DNA of 64,000 nt from Pythium myriotylum (taxonomy: Eukaryota; Oomycota; Peronosporomycetes; Pythiales; Pythiaceae): NCBI GenBank assembly GCA_023091665.1, contig JALJCQ010000001.1, positions 1,922,001-1,986,000 of the forward strand, given 5' to 3'. Shown one piece after another: positions 1-12,155 of this stretch (position 1 is its first letter; every line of letters begins with the position of its first letter). The notes beneath the pieces are model-generated. The model did not search any database. It had not been told where the DNA came from and worked only from the letters and a program-made list of their open reading frames with translations. The position numbers and the translations under genes are program-made.

Positions 1-2709
1 ACGAGAGCAAACTCTTCGAGATCGTAATCTTGGTCTTCTCCCCCTTGTTCTTGCACGTCTTCGCCTTCTTCGTCTTCATCTTCTACGCCTTCCTCTTCGA
101 TCGACGTGAGCAGTGCAGACAGATCTTCGAGCGATGTCCTTGGACCTTGCGTGGGTGGTGGAGTCGCACCACTTGTGCGACCAACCCGTCCGTAGCGCTT
201 CTCAACTGGCGGTTCAGCCAGGTTCTCGAGCGAGTGCGTGCGAGAGTGGCGCTTGGACCCTGGTGCGTAGTCGACATTCGGCTGCTGGGCCGATGCTGGT
301 GCTGCTGGACGCTGCGACCGCTGGTCCTGTTGCCACTCCGGTCGCTCGTAGCTGCGCTGACTTGGTGCTGGTGAGGCTGGCTGCTCACCCATGTCTTCAT
401 CATCTTGGTTGTCGGTTGCTTCATCTTCATCATCTTCATCGTCGCGGAACTCGACGGACTTGCTCCAGGGTTCTTCGCGCTTGCCATCGTCGAATGTGTC
501 TTCCATGAACTGCGCGTCTCGACTGATGACGATCCGGCCGGTTGCGATTTCTTCAAACCGATACGCCTTCTCGTGGTCCGAGTAGCCGAGGAACCGACAC
601 AAGATGGCTCGGGCGTCGAACTTCCACCGCTTCTCCTTCGGCACGTGGACGTACGCATGGCAGCCGAACACCTTGAAGTTGGCGAGCAAGGGCTTCTTCC
701 CGTACCATTCTTCGTACGGCGACTTGTACAAGTCTTGAGCGCGGGTCGGAAGTCGGTTGCGAACTTCGACTGCAGTCATGACGGCTTCGCCCCAGTACTC
801 GTCGGACAAGTTGGCATGGTGGAGCTTGCAACGACCACACTCACCGATGGTTCGGTTCATGCGCTCCGCCACACCGTTCAACTGAGGCGTGTATGGCGGC
901 GTGACGTCGTGCTCGATGCCACGCTTGCGGCAGAACTTGGCAAGTTTGGCCGACTGGTACTCGCCGCCGCCGTCGGTCCGAAGCACCTTGACTCGACGAC
1001 CGGTTTGGTTCTCGGCCCAGTTGACGAACTCGACGAACTTGTCGTAGACTTCGTCCTTGGACCGCATCAGGTACAACTTGCACAGTCGAGACTTGTCGTC
1101 GGTGAAGGTGGCAAAGTACTTCATGCCGCCGAAAGTCGGAGTCTTCATGGGGCCGGCCACATCGCTGTACACGACGTCAAGCAGATTCGCAGACCGCTTG
1201 GTCGTGCCCGACTGGAACTTGACGCGAGTCAGCTTGCCGAGTGCACAGCCTTCACAGACCTCCCACTCTTGCACAGACCCAATGTCGAGTCCGTCGGCGA
1301 GGTCCTTCTTGACGATGGCTTCGAGTCCGCTGAAGCCGATGTGACCGAGTCGGAGGTGCCACAGGTACGACTTGGACATGGCGCGACCTCGTCTTGTACT
1401 GGCGGCGTGGGCTGCTTCAGTCGACACTGGAGACATGTTGAGCTTGAACAGACCCTTGCCGATTCGAGTGCCGATGGTCCGCTTGGCGCCCTTGAGAACG
1501 ACGAAGCAACCGTCCTTGTCGAACGTCACGGGAGCAACGTCCTCCGTGAATCTTCCGACCGAGAACAGGTTGCGGCTGAGCTTGGGGATATGCCACACGT
1601 TGGTGAGCAAACCCTTCTTGACACCGCTTGGAGTCTTCATCGACATGAGAATGTCTCCCACGCCAACCGCTTGGACCGTGCCATCATCGGCCAGATGCAC
1701 GTCGACTGGGTCGATCTTCTTGTAGTTCATCATGAACTGCTTGGTTCGCGACATGTGCTGAGTCGCACCCGAGTCGACCAACCACGCCGTGGATTGACTC
1801 GACTTGCCTTGGGTCTTCCCGACCGAGAACAGGTACTCGCCGGGGTCTTCATCTCGCGCAAGGTTGGCTCGCTGGAACCGTTGCCGAGGGTTGCCGTTTC
1901 CGTTTCCGTTGCCGTTTCCGTTGCCGCCGGAGTTGCCGTTGCCGTTGCCGTTGTCCTTGACACGCGAGTGGCACTCCGCGGCCCAATGACCGATCTTGCC
2001 GCAGTAGTTGCACGTGCCAGTCTTCTTGACTGCACGGCCCTTGGGCTTCGCGTCACTTGTCATGAACGCTTGGCCAAGCGTGGCTCCGTCGCCACCTTGC
2101 TCCTTGCGCTTCATGTCTTCATGGAGCAGCCGAGACGTCACGAGTTCCCACGTGAGCGCGTCGACACGCGACTCCAACGCCGTGATGAGGAACTGGTACG
2201 ACTCGCTGAGACTGCCGAGAAGCGTGATCACCAAGTCGTCTTCGCTGACCGGAGCGCCCACTGCGTCGAGTTGCTCCGCCAGGGTCTTGAGCTTGTTGAT
2301 GTGCGTGAGCACATCGTCACCTTCTTCCATCATGGTCGTGAAGAAACGACGACGAAGAAAGAGCTTGTTGGCAAGGCTCTTCTTCTCGAAGTGTTCTTCC
2401 AGTCTTGACCATGCATCTTGCGCACCACTCGCCGACCGAACCAGCGGGAGCTGCGAGTCTTCCATCGCGAGCGCCTTGCGAGACTTCTTCTTGAAGAGGG
2501 CTCGGTCCGCGTCGGTCTGGCACTGCTCGAGTTTGACCTCTCCACAGACAACTTCCCAGACGTCGCGTTCTTCGAGCACCATCTGCATCTTGAACTTCCA
2601 TGTGTGGAAGTTGGTTCCGTCGAACTTGTTGATGCGAGCTGGTCGAATCCATGGCGAAGGCTGGGGAGGCGAAGTCGGTGGAGGCAGAGTCGGCTGGGCT
2701 TGGGCTCAT
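1..2709 (-). pseudogene. Copy 1: copia Gag-Pol, 5' part (Gag, protease, integrase), frameshifted
   Basis: Encodes the front half of the copia polyprotein, read leftwards from an ATG at 2709-2707 to the acidic integrase-RT linker, where the window begins. Visible are the Gag domain, a CCHC zinc knuckle (C-X2-C-X4-H-X4-C), an Asn-Gly-rich run, the protease motif VDSGAT, the HHCC-type pre-integrase zinc domain and the integrase core. Two Gag lesions are visible by comparison with copies 11-14: a 5-nt deletion near 2640, which shifts the frame shortly after the start, and a 15-nt deletion near 2468 that removes five residues between two direct repeats of CTCGCGATG. Both lesions also occur in copy 3. 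The copy is therefore defective from its normal start. Its 3' LTR lies outside the window. Confidence 0.93.
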
Positions 2710-2713
2710 AACC

Positions 2714-3066
2714 TGTTGGAAGGTCGCTTGGTTGGTGGGATGCAAAATGCAAAGTGAATTGATCGGGACTTAGTTCGCTGCTGCTACCTCTAAGCCGTCT
2801 GTGTGTGTCCTACGCTACCATAATCAAATGTATGTCCTACCTATCGTAAACATATGCAAACATAAACTGACTTCGTGGATACTTCAACGAAGTCGATGGG
2901 TGGCACTGGATTCAAACCAGAACCAGACGGAGAATCTTCCACATGTCGAATCTTCCACATGTCGAATCTTCCACGGAGAATCTTCTGCAGGAGAATCTTC
3001 TACAGCCGAGCTTCAACTGCCGAGCTTCAATGATGACGCTGGGTTCGAGGCGCATCATGTTCAACA
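2714..3066 (-). repeat. LTR L1, 353 bp, 5' LTR of copy 1
   Basis: Begins TGTTGG and ends TTCAACA on the + strand; the primer-binding site lies directly to its left. It is the 353-bp subtype (two 16-bp repeats, no extra 6 bp). Its last bases read CATGTTCAACA instead of CATCTTCAACA, a variant shared only with L8. The next bases, GGAAT, are the target duplication in copy 2. Confidence 0.96.
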
Positions 3067-4666
3067 GGAATCCGACGACGCCAGCAACTGGAAGGAAGCC
3101 TGCGACTCGGAGCTCGAGTCGCTCAAGAAGAACGAAACCTGGGACCTAGTCCCTTTGCCAGCCGGACGCAAGGCCATCACCAGCAAGTGGGTGTTCAAGG
3201 TCAAGGAAACCGCCGAAGGACTCGTCGAGCGGTACAAGGCTCGACTCGTTGCCAAGGGGTTCCTGCAGAAGTACGGCATCGACTTCGAAGAGACGTTCGC
3301 ACCCGTCGCCAAGTTCACGTCGATCCGCACCATCCTCAGCATCGCCGCTCGACACAAGCTCATGATCCATCAGATGGATGTCAAGACGGCGTTCCTGAAC
3401 GGCAACCTCGACGAAGAAATCTACATGAAGCAGCCCGAAGGCTTCGTCGACCAGCGCCACCCCGACTACGTGTGCAAGCTCAAGCGCTCGCTCTACGGTC
3501 TCAAGCAGTCGCCACGCATGTGGAACCAGACCATCGACGCCTTCATGCGCAAGGTCGGCTTCACCAAGTGCGAGATGGACCACTGCGTGTACGTCAAGCG
3601 GAGCGGCTCAGCGATGATCTTCGTGGTGATCTACGTCGACGACCTCATCCTCGCCTGCAACAGCCTCGAGTTGCTCACGGCGACCAAGCGTGCACTCAGC
3701 GAACGCTTCGAGATGTCCGACCTCGGCGAACTCAAGTACTGCCTCGGCATGGAAGTTGATCAAGACCCCAAGTCCGGCGACGTGACCATGCGGCAGACCA
3801 AGTTCCTGCAGTCGATCCTGACCAAGTTCGGCATGCAAGACTGCAAACCAGTGAGGACCCCTCAAGACCCCGGACTCAAGCTGACCAAGGCCATGTGTGA
3901 AGGTGGTTGCAAGCACGAAGACACCATGAAGAACGTGCCGTACCGAAGTGCAGTCGGCGCACTCATGTACCTCATGGTCGGCACTCGACCAGACCTCGCA
4001 GCGGCAGTCGGCACACTCAGCCAGTTCGCCGCGGACCCGTGTCCAACACACTGGCAAGCTCTCAAGCGTGTGCTCCGGTATCTGCAAGCGACCCCGACGT
4101 ACGGCCTGCAGTTCTCGGCATCGAACGACGGAAGACTGGTCGGCTACTCCGACGCCGACTGGGCTGGCGACATCGAGTCACGTCGAAGCACCAGCGGCTA
4201 CGTGTTCATGCTCAACGGCGGATGCATCAGCTGGCGCAGCAAGAAGCAGCGAACTGTCGCCCTCTCCTCGACCGAAGCAGAGTACATGGCTCTATCGGAA
4301 GCGATCCAAGAAGCCGTGTGGCTCAAGGCGTTCCTGTGCGAACTCGGCGAAGTTGCAAGTGACCAAGCGCTCACGGTGTACGAAGACAACCAAGGTGCCA
4401 TCGCGTTGGCCAAGAACCCCGAGTTCCACAAGCGCACCAAGCACATCGACATTCGCTACCACTTCGTTCGTGAGAAGGTCGAGGACGGTCAAGTGTGTCT
4501 GCAGTATTGCCCGACCCAAGACATGCTTGCCGACATCATGACCAAGCCGATCCCCACTGTCCAGTTCGACGTGCTCCGCACCAAGCTTGGTGTTCAAGAC
4601 GCAGTCGAGTCGAGGGGGAGTGTTGAAGATGATGCGCCTCGAACCCAGCGTCATCATTCCAGTTGA
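3067..4666 (+). pseudogene. Copy 2: RT and RNase H of copia polyprotein, 5' part displaced
   Basis: The right half of a plus-strand polyprotein, starting in the integrase-RT linker at the residues ESDDASNW. It contains the RT palm ([10 protein letters not shown], then YVDD), the connection and RNase H1 (SDADW, STEAEY, EDNQG). The frame is open through the polypurine tract and stops inside LTR L2 at 4664-4666. The missing left half should lie left of the window, beyond copy 1, which is inserted antisense at GGAAT. Reading from L1 into this copy happens to be in frame, but nothing indicates such a product is made. The same host/guest junction recurs at 29590/29591. Confidence 0.93.
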
Positions 4667-4965
4667 AGCTCGGCAGTTGAAGATTCTCCTGCAAAAGATT
4701 CTCCGTGGAAGATTCGACATGTGGAAGATTCGACATGTGGAAGATTCTCCGTCTGGTTCTGGTTTGAATCCAGTGCCACCCATCGACTTCGTTGAAGTAT
4801 CCACGAAGTCAGTTTATGTTTGCATATGTTTACGATAGGTAGGACATACATTTGATTATGGTAGCGTAGGACACACACAGACGGCTTAGAGGTAGCAGCA
4901 GCGAACTAAGTCCCGATCAATTCACTTTGCATTTTGCATCCCACCAACCAAGCGACCTTCCAACA
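4621..4965 (+). repeat. LTR L2, 345 bp, 3' LTR of copy 2
   Basis: Starts TGTTGAAG right after the purine run GAGGGGGAG and ends CAACA. It lacks 14 bp in the AGTTGAAGCTCGG repeat zone, hence the short length. It is followed by GGCCG and minus-strand RNase H sequence of copy 3, so copy 2 sits inside copy 3; the matching left flank is off the window. Confidence 0.95.
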
Positions 4966-7900
4966 GGCCGTAGGTCGGAGTCGCTTGCAGATACCGGAGC
5001 ACACGCTTGAGAGCTTGCCAATGTGTTGGACACGGGTCCGCGGCGAACTGGCTGAGTGTGCCGACTGCCGCTGCGAGGTCTGGTCGAGTGCCGACCATGA
5101 GGTACATGAGTGCGCCGACTGCACTTCGGTACGGCACGTTCTTCATGGTGTCTTCGTGCTTGCAACCACCTTCACACATGGCCTTGGTCAGCTTGAGTCC
5201 GGGGTCTTGAGGGGTCCTCACTGGTTTGCAGTCTTGCATACCGAACTTGGTCAGGATCGACTGCAGGAACTTGGTCTGCCGCATGGTCACGTCGCCGGAC
5301 TTGGGGTCTTGATCAACTTCCATGCCGAGGCAGTACTTGAGTTCGCCGAGGTCGGACATCTCGAAGCGTTCGCTGAGTGCACGCTTGGTCGCCGTGAGCA
5401 ACTCGAGGCTGTTGCAGGCGAGGATGAGGTCGTCGACGTAGATCACCACGAAGATCATCGCCGAGCCGCTCCGCTTGACGTACACGCAGTGGTCCATCTC
5501 GCACTTGGTGAAGCCGACCTTGCGCATGAAGGCGTCGATCGTCTGGTTCCACATGCGTGGCGACTGCTTGAGACCGTAGAGCGAGCGCTTGAGCTTGCAC
5601 ACGTAGTCGGGGTGGCGCTGGTCGACGAAGCCTTCGGGCTGCTTCATGTAGATTTCTTCGTCGAGGTTGCCGTTCAGGAACGCCGTCTTGACATCCATCT
5701 GATGGATCATGAGCTTGTGTCGAGCGGCGATGCTGAGGATGGTGCGGATCGACGTGAACTTGGCGACGGGTGCGAACGTCTCTTCGAAGTCGATGCCGTA
5801 CTTCTGCAGGAACCCCTTGGCAACGAGTCGAGCCTTGTACCGCTCGACGAGTCCTTCGGCGGTTTCCTTGACCTTGAACACCCACTTGCTGGTGATGGCC
5901 TTGCGTCCGGCTGGCAAAGGGACTAGGTCCCAGGTTTCGTTCTTCTTGAGCGACTCGAGCTCCGAGTCGCAGGCTTCCTTCCAGTTGCTGGCGTCGTCGG
6001 ATTCCATCGCCGACTTGAACGATGTCGGCAACTCTCCCCCTGAATTCACGACGAGAGCAAACTCTTCGAGATCGTAATCTTGGTCTTCTCCCCCTTGTTC
6101 TTGCACGTCTTCGCCTTCTTCATCTTCATCTTCTACGCCTTCCTCTTCGATCGACGTGAGCAGTGCAGACAGATCTTCGAGCGATGTCCTTGGACCTTGC
6201 GTGGGTGGTGGAGTCGCACCACTTGTGCGACCAACCCGTCCGTAGCGCTTCTCAACTGGCGGTTCAGCCAGGTTCTCGAGCGAGTGCGTGCGAGAGTGGC
6301 GCTTGGACCCTGGTGCGTAGTCGACATTCGGCTGCTGGGCCGATGCTGGTGCTGCTGGACGCTGCGACCGCTGGCCCTGTTGCCACTCCGGTCGCTCGTA
6401 GCTGCGCTGACTTGGTGCTGGTGAGGCTGGCTGCTCACCCATGTCTTCATCATCTTGATCTTCATCATCGCGGAACTCGACGGACTTGCTCCAGGGTTCT
6501 TCGCGCTTGCCATCGTCGAATGTGTCTTCCATGAACTGCGCGTCTCGACTGATGACGATCCGGCCGGTTGCGATTTCTTCAAACCGATACGCTTTCTCGT
6601 GGTCCGAGTAGCCGAGGAACCGACACAAGATGGCTCGGGCGTCGAACTTCCACCGCTTCTCCTTCGGCACGTGGACGTACGCATGGCAGCCGAACACCTT
6701 GAAGTTGGCGAGCAAGGGCTTCTTCCCGTACCATTCTTCGTACGGCGACTTGTACAAGTCTTGAGCGCGGGTCGGAAGTCGGTTGCGAACTTCGACTGCA
6801 GTCATGACGGCTTCGCCCCAGTACTCGTCGGACAAGTTGGCATGGTGGAGCTTGCAACGACCACACTCACCGATGGTTCGGTTCATGCGCTCCGCCACAC
6901 CGTTCAACTGAGGCGTGTATGGCGGCGTGACATCGTGCTCGATGCCATGCTTGCGACAGAACTTGGCAAGCTTGGCCGACTGGTACTCGCCGCCGCCGTC
7001 GGTTCGAAGCACCTTGACTCGACGACCGGTTTGGTTCTCGGCCCAGTTGACGAACTCGACGAACTTGTCGTAGACTTCGTCCTTGGACCGCATCAGGTAC
7101 AACTTGCACAGTCGAGACTTGTCGTCGGTGAACGTGGCAAAGTACTTCATGCCGCCGAAAGTCGGAGTCTTCATGGGGCCGGCCACATCGCTGTACACGA
7201 CGTCAAGCAGATTCGCAGACCGCTTGGTCGTGCCCGACTGGAACTTGACGCGAGTCAGCTTGCCGAGTGCACAGCCTTCACAGACCTCCCACTCCTGCAC
7301 AGACCCGATATCGAGTCCGTCGGCGAGGTCCTTCTTGACGATGGCTTCGAGTCCGCTGAAGCCGATTTGACCGAGTCGGAGGTGCCACAGGTACGACTTG
7401 GACATGGCGCGACCTCGTCTTGTACTGGCGGCGTGGGCTGCTTCAGTCGACACTGGAGACATGTTGAGCTTGAACAGACCCTTGCCGATTCGAGTGCCGA
7501 TGGTCCGCTTGGCGCCCTTGAGAACGACGAAGCAACCGTCCTTGTCGAACGTCACGGGAGCAACGTCCTCCGTGAATCTTCCGACCGAGAACAGGTTGCG
7601 GCTGAGCTTGGGGATATGCCACACGTTGGTGAGCAAACCCTTCTTGACACCGCTTGGAGTCTTCATCGACATGAGAATGTCTCCCACGCCAACCGCTTGG
7701 ACCGTGCCATCATCGGCCAGATGCACGTCGACTGGGTCGATCTTCTTGTAGTTCATCATGAACTGCTTGGTTCGCGACATGTGCTGAGTCGCACCCGAGT
7801 CGACCAACCACGCCGTGGATTGACTCGACTTGCCTTGGGTCTTCCCGACCGAGAACAGGTACTCGCCGGGGTCTTCATCTCGCGCAAGGTTGGCTCGCTG

Positions 7901-8735
7901 GAACCGTTGCCGAGGGTTGCCGTTTCCGTTTCCGTTGCCGTTTCCGTTGCCGCCGGAGTTGCCGTTGCCGTTGCCGTTGTCCTTGACACGCGAGTGGCAC
8001 TCCGCGGCCCAATGACCGATCTTGCCGCAGTAGTTGCACGTGCCAGTCTTCTTGACTGCACGGCCCTTGGGCTTCGCGTCACTTGTCATGAACGCTTGGC
8101 CAAGCGTGGCTCCGTCGCCACCTTGCTCCTTGCGCTTCATGTCTTCATGGAGCAGCCGAGACGTCACGAGTTCCCACGTGAGCGCGTCGACACGCGACTC
8201 CAACGCCGTGATGAGGAACTGGTACGACTCGCTGAGACTGCCGAGAAGCGTGATCACCAAGTCGTCTTCGCTGACCGGAGCGCCGACTGCGTCGAGTTGC
8301 TCCGCCAGGGTCTTGAGCTTGTTGATGTGCGTGAGCACATCGTCACCTTCTTCCATCATGGTCGTGAAGAAACGACGACGAAGAAAGAGCTTGTTGGCAA
8401 GGCTCTTCTTCTCGAAGTGTTCTTCCAGTCTTGACCATGCATCTTGCGCACCACTCGCCGACCGAACCAGCGGGAGCTGCGAGTCTTCCATCGCGAGCGC
8501 CTTGCGAGACTTCTTCTTGAAGAGGGCTCGGTCCGCGTCGGTCTGGCACTGCTCGAGTTTGACCTCTCCACAGACAACTTCCCAGACGTCGCGTTCTTCG
8601 AGCACCATCTGCATCTTGAACTTCCATGTGTGGAAGTTGGTTCCGTCGAACTTGTTGATGCGAGCTGGTCGAATCCATGGCGAAGGCTGGGGAGGCGAAG
8701 TCGGTGGAGGCAGAGTCGGCTGGGCTTGGGCTCAT
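4966..8735 (-). pseudogene. Copy 3: copia Gag-Pol, frameshifted in Gag and truncated in RNase H
   Basis: A nearly complete minus-strand polyprotein: ATG at 8735-8733, Gag, zinc knuckle, protease, integrase, acidic linker, RT with YVDD, and the start of RNase H, cut at ...TYGL by the insertion of copy 2. It carries the same 5-nt deletion (near 8667) and 15-nt deletion (near 8494) in Gag as copy 1. The uninterrupted frame therefore starts only at an internal Met at about 8614. The acidic linker is shortened by about 24 nt (DDEDQDDED); copy 6 has the same short linker, which links the two as inverted duplicates. The right flank beyond L3 is GCATC in the RNase H region of copy 4. Confidence 0.93.
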
Positions 8736-8739
8736 AACC

Positions 8740-9098
8740 TGTTGGAAGGTCGCTTGGTTGGTGGGATGCAAAATGCAAAGTGAATTGATCGGGACTTAGT
8801 TCGCTGCTGCTACCTCTAAGCCGTCTGTGTGTGTCCTACGCTACCATAATCAAATGTATGTCCTACCTATCGTAAACATATGCAAACATAAACTGACTTC
8901 GTGGATACTTCAACGAAGTCGATGGGTGGCACTGGATTCAAACCAGAACCAGACGGAGAATCTTCCACATGTCGAATCTTCCACATGTCGAATCTTCCAC
9001 GGAGAATCTTCTGCAGGAGAATCTTCTACAGCCGAGCTTCAACTGCCGAGCTTCAACTGGAATGATGACGCTGGGTTCGAGGCGCATCATCTTCAACA
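8740..9098 (-). repeat. LTR L3, 359 bp, 5' LTR of copy 3
   Basis: TGTTGG...TTCAACA on the + strand, with the primer-binding site immediately to its left. It is the 359-bp subtype (353 plus the 6-bp AACTGG). It is followed by GCATC, the target duplication in copy 4. The same junction, inverted, is present at 15305/15306 and 19587/19588. Confidence 0.95.
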
Positions 9099-11794
9099 GC
9101 ATCCACCGTTGAGCATGAACACGTAGCCGCTGGTGCTTCGACGTGACTCGATGTCGCCAGCCCAGTCGGCGTCGGAGTAGCCGACCAGTCTTCCGTCGTT
9201 CGATGCCGAGAACTGCAGGCCGTACGTCGGAGTCGCTTGCAGATACCGGAGCACACGCTTGAGAGCTTGCCAATGTGTTGGACACGGGTCCGCGGCGAAC
9301 TGGCTGAGTGTGCCGACTGCCGCTGCGAGGTCTGGTCGAGTGCCGACCATGAGGTACATCAGTGCGCCGACTGCACTTCGGTACGGCACGTTCTTCATGG
9401 TGTCTTCGTGCTTGCAACCACCTTCACACATGGCCTTGGTCAGCTTGAGTCCGGGGTCTTGAGGAGTCCTCACTGGTTTGCAGTCTTGCATGCCGAACTT
9501 GGTCAGGATCGACTGCAGGAACTTGGTCTGCCGCATGGTCACGTCGCCGGACTTGGGGTCTTGATCAACTTCCATGCCGAGGCAGTACTTGAGTTCGCCG
9601 AGGTCGGACATCTCGAAGCGTTCGCTGAGTGCACGCTTGGTCGCCGTGAGCAACTCGAGGCTGTTGCAGGCGAGGATGAGGTCGTCGACGTAGATCACCA
9701 CGAAGATCATCGCCGAGCCGCTCCGCTTGACGTACACGCAGTGGTCCATCTCGCACTTGGTGAAGCCGACCTTGCGCATGAAGGCGTCGATCGTCTGGTT
9801 CCACATGCGTGGTGACTGCTTGAGACCGTAGAGCGAGCGCTTGAGCTTGCACACGTAGTCCGGGTGGCGCTGGTCGACGAAGCCTTCGGGCTACTTCATG
9901 TAGATTTCTTCGTCGAGGTTGCCGTTCAGGAACGCCGTCTTGACATCCATCTGATGGATCATGAGCTTGTGTCGAGCGGCGATGCTGAGGATGGTGCGGA
10001 TCGACGTGAACTTGGCGACGGGTGCGAACGTCTCTTCGAAGTCGATGCCGTACTTCTGCAGGAACCCCTTGGCAACGAGTCGAGCCTTGTACCGCTCGAC
10101 GAGTCCTTCGGCGGTTTCCTTGACCTTGAACACCCACTTGCTGGTGATGGCCTTGCGACCGACTGGCAAAGGGACAAGGTCCCAGGTCTCGTTCTTCTTG
10201 AGCGACTCAAGCTCGGAGTCGCAGGCTTCCTTCCAGTTGCTGGCGTCGTCGGATTCCATCGCCGACTTGAACGATGTCGGCAACTCTCCCCCTGAATTCA
10301 CGACGAGAGCAAACTCTTCGAGATCGTAATCTTGGTCTTCTCCCCCTTGTTCTTGCACGTCTTCGCCTTCTTCATCTTCATCTTCTACGCCTTCCTCTTC
10401 GATCGACGTGAGCAGTGCAGACAGATCTTCGAGCGATGTCCTTGAACCTTGCGTGGGTGGTGGAGTCGCACCACTTGTGCGACCAACCCGTCCGTAGCGC
10501 TTCTCAACTGGCGGTTCAGCCAGGTTCTCGAGCGAGTGCGTGCGAGAGTGGCGCTTGGACCCTGGTGCGTAGTCGACATTCGGCTGCTGGGCCGATGCTG
10601 GTGCTGCTGGACGCTGCGACCGCTGGCCCTGTTGCCACTCCGGTCGCTCGTAGCTGCGCTGACTTGGTGCTGGTGAGGCTGGCTGCTCACCCATGTCTTC
10701 ATCATCTTGGTTGTCGGTTGCTTCATCTTCATCTTCTTCATCTTCATCTTCTTCATCTTCATCATCGCGGAACTCGACGGACTTGCTCCAGGGTTCTTCG
10801 CGCTTGCCATCGTCGAATGTGTCTTCCATGAACTGCGCGTCTCGACTGATGACGATCCGGCCGGTTGCGATTTCTTCAAACCGATACGCTTTCTCGTGGT
10901 CCGAGTAGCCGAGGAACCGACACAAGATGGCTCGGGCGTCGAACTTCCACCGCTTCTCCTTCGGCACGTGGACGTACGCATGGCAGCCGAACACCTTGAA
11001 GTTGGCGAGCAAGGGCTTCTTCCCGTACCATTCTTCGTACGGCGACTTGTACAAGTCTTGAGCGCGGGTCGGAAGTCGGTTGCGAACTTCGACTGCAGTC
11101 ATGACGGCTTCGCCCCAGTACTCGTCGGACAAGTTGGCATGGTGGAGCTTGCAACGACCACACTCACCGATGGTTCGGTTCATGCGCTCCGCCACACCGT
11201 TCAACTGAGGCGTGTATGGCGGCGTGACATCGTGCTCGATGCCATGCTTGCGACAGAACTTGGCAAGCTTGGCCGACTGGTACTCGCCGCCGCCGTCGGT
11301 TCGAAGCACCTTGACTCGACGACCGGTTTGGTTCTCGGCCCAGTTGACGAACTCGACGAACTTGTCGTAGACTTCGTCCTTGGACCGCATCAGGTACAAC
11401 TTGCACAGTCGAGACTTGTCGTCGGTGAACGTGGCAAAGTACTTCATGCCGCCGAAAGTCGGAGTCTTCATGGGGCCGGCCACATCGCTGTACACGACGT
11501 CAAGCAGATTCGCAGACCGCTTGGTCGTGCCCGACTGGAACTTGACGCGAGTCAGCTTGCCGAGTGCACAGCCTTCACAGACCTCCCACTCCTGCACAGA
11601 CCCGATATCGAGTCCGTCGGCGAGGTCCTTCTTGACGATGGCTTCGAGTCCGCTGAAGCCGATGTGACCGAGTCGGAGGTGCCACAGGTACGACTTGGAC
11701 ATGGCGCGACCTCGTCTTGTACTGGCGGCGTGGGCTGCTTCAGTCGACACTGGAGACATGTTGAGCTTGAACAGACCCACTGCGTCGAGTTGCT
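9099..11794 (-). pseudogene. Copy 4: copia RNase H, RT, integrase remnant, nonsense-bearing, ends in fold-back
   Basis: Minus-strand polyprotein sequence from mid RNase H (NGGC) back through RT, acidic linker, integrase and pre-integrase domain as far as LFKLNMSP (11778). About 800 bp of protease/Gag is then missing, and 19 bp of Gag (11776-11794) lead into the inverted plus-strand copy 5. A CAG-to-TAG change at 9893-9891 stops the frame just after EEIYMK in RT. The acidic linker is the long version (three extra Glu/Asp blocks), also found in copy 5. The copy has no LTR of its own in the window; L3 on its left belongs to the inserted copy 3. Confidence 0.92.
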
Positions 11795-11818
11795 GGCGGA
11801 GCAACTCGACGCAGTGGG
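11776..11818. repeat. Fold-back (inverted) junction joining copies 4 and 5
   Basis: A perfect inverted repeat: 19-bp arm CCCACTGCGTCGAGTTGCT (11776-11794), spacer GGCGG, 19-bp arm 11800-11818. Left of CCC the sequence is the LFKLN region on the minus strand; right of the spacer it is Gag on the plus strand. Short overlaps mark both joins: CCC (11776-11778) at the deletion and CT (11793-11794) at the turn. This looks like two template switches or a microhomology-mediated repair that began an inverted duplication. Confidence 0.9.
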
Positions 11819-12121
11819 CGCTCCGGTCAGCGAAGACGACTTGGTGATCACGCTTCTCGGCAGTCTCAGCGAGTCGTACCAGTTCCTCATCACGGCGTTG
11901 GAGTCGCGTGTCGACGCGCTCACGTGGGAACTCGTGACGTCTCGGCTGCTCCATGAAGACATGAAGCGCAAGGAGCAAGGTGGCGACGGAGCCACGCTTG
12001 GCCAAGCGTTCATGACAAGTGACGCGAAGCCCAAGGGCCGTGCAGTCAAGAAGACTGGCACGTGCAACTACTGCGGCAAGATCGGTCATTGGGCCGCGGA
12101 GTGCCACTCGCGTGTCAAGGA

Positions 12122-12155
<34 letters not shown>

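Noticed and set aside
405..2408. Long open frame (about 667 codons) antisense to Gag-integrase, recurring in nearly every copy
   Set aside because: It lies opposite the polyprotein and is open because third positions are mostly G or C, which avoids stops on the other strand. It has no recognisable domain and recurs only because the copies are near-identical.
2801..4666. LTR-to-RT in-frame fusion reading from L1 into copy 2
   Set aside because: L1 is antisense relative to copy 2, so the apparent N-terminus is reverse-strand LTR sequence; no promoter supports it.
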